From assembly GCA_038244055.1 (NCBI GenBank), contig JBBRTW010000362.1, forward strand, positions 1-7,672: 7,672 bases of DNA. Reading direction: 5' to 3'. The notes beneath the pieces are model-generated. The model had not been told where the DNA came from, did no database searches, and saw nothing but the letters and a program-made list of their open reading frames with translations. The DNA comes from DASPKW01 sp038244055 (GTDB taxonomy: Bacteria; Planctomycetota; Phycisphaerae; Tepidisphaerales; Tepidisphaeraceae). Made by a program: the position numbers and the translations under genes. Position 1 is the first letter of the stretch. Each line of letters begins with the position of its first letter. Below, in pieces: positions 5,509-7,672 of this stretch.

Positions 5509-5766
5509 ATGAACTTTATGGGACCCCGGGGTGATTGTGGTGGATTGTTGTTGAATTTTCACCGTTGTCGCCCATCCGGGCCTCCGATACTGTTAGAGAG
5601 GGGTGGTACCCATTCTGTCAATTGTGGATTGCGCCGCGATCGCGGCGTCAGGGTTGTGACAAGCGGTTTGCTGCTTTTGAAACCCAGATTTCGATCGACG
5701 TCCCGGCGAGGGTCATGCCCGGGACGCCACCTATTTTCTCATACGACCGCAATGGTCGGGACGTGA
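5509..5766 (+). other. Candidate upstream ORF abutting rho (85 codons)
   Basis: An ATG at 5509 is preceded by AGGGG (5495-5499), nine bases upstream. Its TGA stop (5764-5766) is one base before the rho ATG, a spacing that would permit translational coupling. The predicted peptide is rich in Arg, Gly, Pro and Ser, without recognisable motifs, and may be a chance GC-rich reading frame. E. coli rho also has a leader peptide gene upstream, but a much shorter one with no visible similarity. Confidence 0.2.
5699..5726 (+). promoter_or_regulatory. Stable hairpin in the rho leader
   Basis: CGTCCCGG (5699-5706) pairs perfectly with CCGGGACG (5719-5726) across a 12-base loop. This gives an all-but-one G/C stem 41 bp before the rho ATG. 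A U-rich stretch (TATTTTCT, 5732-5739) follows after about five bases. It could be an attenuator-like or mRNA-stabilising structure. It is not a textbook intrinsic terminator, because the U-tract is displaced and interrupted. Confidence 0.4.
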
Positions 5767-5767
5767 T

Positions 5768-6862
5768 ATGTCGCAGGCTACGCTGGAAGGGATTTTGCAC
5801 ATCAAGGACGAACGAGCGGATGGCCAATTGCGGGATCCGGTTCACCCGCTGCGCCCCCTGGGGGGCGGCATCTTCGTCTCCCGGCAGATCATCCGCGAGT
5901 TCAATCTCCGCCCGGGTCTGATGGTCAAGGGCCACAACAAGGGCAATCACCTGACTCGGGTTCACTCGATTGAGGGCGAGCCCCCGGCCGACTACGCCGA
6001 GCGCGCCACCCTCTACGATTCCACGCCCATCGATCCCGCTCCCATGATCAAGCTGGAGCACGACCCCAACGAATACACCACCCGCGTCATCGACATGCTC
6101 ACGCCCATCGGCTTCGGCCAGCGCGGCCTGATCGTCGCCCCGCCCCGCGCCGGTAAGACCATCCTCCTCCAGAACATCGCCAAGGGCATCCACAAGAACT
6201 ACCCCGATACCGAGTTGATCCTCCTTCTGGTCGATGAGCGGCCCGAGGAAGTGACCGACATGAAGCGCAACATCCCCGGCACCGTCTACGCCTCCTCCAA
6301 CGACAACGACATCGAGAAGCACCTGGACCTCGCCCAGCTCGTCATCGAGCGCTGCAAGCGCCGGGTGGAGTTCGGCAAGAACATCATCGTGCTGCTGGAT
6401 TCGCTGACGCGCCTTGGCCGGGCCTTCAACGCCGGCGGCCCCAATGGCGGCCGCACCATGTCCGGCGGCCTCGACAACCGCGCCCTTGAAATCCCCAAGC
6501 GCCTCTTCGGCGCTGCCAGAAAAATCGAAAACGGCGGCAGCCTGACGATCCTGGCAACCTGCCTGATCGATACCGGCAGCCGCATGGATCAGGTCATCTT
6601 CGAAGAGTTCAAAGGCACCGGCAACATGGAACTGACCCTCGACCGCGGCCTGTCCAACCTGCGCATTTTCCCCGCCATCAACATCCTCCAATCCGGCACC
6701 CGCAAGGAAGAACTCCTGCTGGATGCCAAAGCCCTGGCGGCCGGGCGGAATATCCGCCGGCATATCCTGAATATGAATCCGGTGCAGGGGATGAAGTCCT
6801 TGCTGGATTTGATGAAGAAGGTGCCGACGAATCAGGGGATTTATGATTCGACGGGGGGGTGA
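5768..6862 (+). CDS. rho: Transcription termination factor Rho, short form lacking the N-terminal helical domain
   Basis: This is a 364-residue protein (E. coli Rho has 419). Rho is a hexameric RNA-dependent ATPase that releases RNA polymerase. The ATPase core is intact: Walker A PPRAGKT with K130, catalytic E157 in VDERPEEV, Walker B aspartate D211 in VLLDSLTR, a Q-loop with R229 at the E. coli K283 position, and the SGTRKEELL segment. Core residues align with E. coli at a constant offset of 54. The protein begins directly in the oligonucleotide-binding domain (TLEGILHI), so the usual Rho_N helix bundle is absent. The RNP1 segment normally reading GFGFLR is ADGQLR (17-22), losing the RNA-stacking aromatics. 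IFVSRQIIREFNLRPG (35-50) is recognisable. The start at 5768 is firm: upstream in frame there is no ATG, GTG or TTG back to a stop at 5678-5680. GGGA (5758-5761) is a plausible ribosome site. Confidence 0.97.
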   Translation: MSQATLEGILHIKDERADGQLRDPVHPLRPLGGGIFVSRQIIREFNLRPGLMVKGHNKGNHLTRVHSIEGEPPADYAERATLYDSTPIDPAPMIKLEHDPNEYTTRVIDMLTPIGFGQRGLIVAPPRAGKTILLQNIAKGIHKNYPDTELILLLVDERPEEVTDMKRNIPGTVYASSNDNDIEKHLDLAQLVIERCKRRVEFGKNIIVLLDSLTRLGRAFNAGGPNGGRTMSGGLDNRALEIPKRLFGAARKIENGGSLTILATCLIDTGSRMDQVIFEEFKGTGNMELTLDRGLSNLRIFPAINILQSGTRKEELLLDAKALAAGRNIRRHILNMNPVQGMKSLLDLMKKVPTNQGIYDSTGG

Positions 6863-6889
6863 GGCTTCGAGCATTGCCGTTTTGGCCAG

Positions 6890-7495
6890 TTATTTTGGTT
6901 CTTCCGGCACCAAACTGAGTTGAAGGCCAGAGGCGTCACCCAAGTCGGATGTCTTCAACTCAATCCGGGCGCCTCGTCCACGCCAACTGTCGGCTTCGGG
7001 CGCTGAACGGGAAAAATGCTTGTCGAGAAGACGGCGGGCCGCCGCCTTGAACGATTCAATCTTTGATGCCCGGGATTCTTCATTTGAGACCGCAACGACG
7101 AAGTACAACTGTCGAATGCCACCATCCTGATTGGGCAGCGCTGTCCATTCGACTCCATCGGGATCGATGAAATCCGTCGGAGACGTCGTGCCATTAAGTT
7201 CAAACTGAGCCTTGGTTCTTTCCCAATCCGCCCTCCCAAAGCCCCATTGCAGATTGGCCAGTCGCGTCAGGAGCCGATCTAGCGCCGGCTCATCGATGAA
7301 GGCACCGGTCGCGGGGTCCTCGGGGACCGCCTCGTCTATAAATGCCAGGAGCCAGAAAGCCCGCATTGCTGCTTCAGTTGTCACCCCTTCTGATTCGATC
7401 CATTGCCGAATCAAAGCGTAGTCCGCGCGCAAGCGTTTGGCCGCTTCGCGCAAGCGGATGCGCTCAGGCTCGGTCATTTTCAGGGCTAGCTGCAT
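6890..7495 (-). CDS. Hypothetical protein, unrecognised
   Basis: This is a 201-residue ORF; I do not recognise the family. The N-terminal third is charged and helical, with EPERIRLREAAKRLRADYALIRQWIE-like composition. The middle is acidic and aromatic around WGFGRADWERTKAQFELNG and contains a DFIDPDGVEWTALP segment. This is followed by a probable strand QLYFVVAVSNEE and a basic helix KIESFKAAARRLLDKHF. There is no signal peptide, membrane segment or cysteine, so a soluble cytoplasmic protein is expected. ATG 7495 or ATG 7477 could be the start; neither has a clear ribosome site. The stop lies 27 bp from the convergent rho stop with no obvious terminator between. Coding is supported by length, even composition and lack of a competing ORF on the other strand. 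Confidence 0.65.
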   Translation of the reverse strand: MQLALKMTEPERIRLREAAKRLRADYALIRQWIESEGVTTEAAMRAFWLLAFIDEAVPEDPATGAFIDEPALDRLLTRLANLQWGFGRADWERTKAQFELNGTTSPTDFIDPDGVEWTALPNQDGGIRQLYFVVAVSNEESRASKIESFKAAARRLLDKHFSRSAPEADSWRGRGARIELKTSDLGDASGLQLSLVPEEPK

Positions 7496-7672
7496 TTGCT
7501 CATAACCATCCGATAAGAGACCATATTGATCGTGTCCGTTCCGCGGACCACAGTCCCCATCCTTGCGGGTGCCTCGGACTCCCGGTGATTCGGGGTGGTT
7601 CAGGTTGCGGGGGTTGGGGAAGTTTGGGTTGACGCCTGGGTTGGAGGATGGGATTGCGTCAGATCCTCCGCC
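7496..7672. other. Non-coding right edge, G-rich in its last third
   Basis: No supported gene is seen. Positions 7592-7652 contain six runs of three or more G on the plus strand at uneven spacing. These could be a degraded repeat or a weak G-quadruplex motif. The 5' region of the minus-strand hypothetical gene begins here. No promoter is convincing. Confidence 0.5.

Larger units (their letters stand above)
5399..5767. other. Divergent intergenic region and presumed rho leader
   Basis: These 369 bp contain no recognisable protein family. They should hold the promoters of yqeY and rho. Base composition is less GC-rich than in the flanking genes, especially 5405-5445 and 5530-5625. Three perfect palindromes occur: GGCGATCGCC (5498-5507), ACCCCGGGGT (5523-5532) and a 16-bp one at 5632-5647 centred on GCGATCGC. 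A strong hairpin lies at 5699-5726, and an ORF (5509-5766) ends just before rho. I do not recognise a known riboswitch or a structured RNA family. Confidence 0.6.

Noticed and set aside
5648..6874. Long minus-strand ORF (408 codons) opposite rho
   Set aside because: It is a full antisense shadow of an unambiguous rho gene. Long antisense frames are expected in GC-rich coding DNA, and the peptide shows no family features.
6863..6889. Terminator between rho and the convergent ORF
   Set aside because: The 27-bp gap offers only a 3-bp stem before TTTT, too weak to call.

Overview
The window is GC-rich bacterial chromosomal DNA with seven confident protein genes, one unrecognised ORF and an unusual density of short intergenic repeats. 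No gene pins the taxon. High GC, an exported von Willebrand factor A (vWA) protein, a short divergent Rho and several heptamer or octamer repeat arrays of a kind I associate with Planctomycetota and neighbouring environmental phyla make a planctomycete (perhaps Phycisphaerae-like) the best guess. That placement is inference. I see no rRNA, tRNA, CRISPR array, transposase, integrase, phage or plasmid gene.

Layout from left to right. Positions 1-114 hold a C-rich, telomere-like array of degenerate CCCTAA/CCCTGAA units. A plus-strand gene (222-2150) encodes a secreted protein with a helical-repeat-like N-terminus and a vWA domain. A 173-bp nested inverted repeat (2157-2329) fills almost exactly the gap to a convergent minus-strand gamma-glutamylcyclotransferase-like gene (2335-2886). 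Next is a second CCCTRAA array with an inverted arm (3004-3172). It is followed by a minus-strand series, listed here in transcription order from its far end: yqeY-like (5398-4964), bcp-type peroxiredoxin (4850-4365), DUF2934-like small protein (4141-3860) and stand-alone LON substrate-binding-domain protein (3840-3169). A TTCATCC heptamer array sits between yqeY and bcp. A 369-bp divergent region (5399-5767) separates yqeY from plus-strand rho (5768-6862). An unrecognised minus-strand ORF (6890-7495) converges on rho, and the right edge is non-coding.

How the genes relate. The minus-strand set is housekeeping or stress-flavoured: peroxide detoxification (Bcp), a GatB/YqeY-domain protein, and a LON-domain protein 19 bp downstream of a small Lys/Ala/Pro-rich DUF2934 protein. 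Only that last pair is tight enough to call an operon with confidence. Rho is the transcription terminator. The vWA protein probably acts outside the cytoplasm.

I find no convincing new multi-gene system. The most unusual material is non-coding. Three intergenic gaps plus the left edge carry short-period tandem repeats, two of them arranged as inverted repeats. One of these places a run of GGG tracts directly after the LON gene stop codon in the transcript. The rho leader also carries a strong hairpin, three perfect palindromes and a possible coupled upstream ORF.
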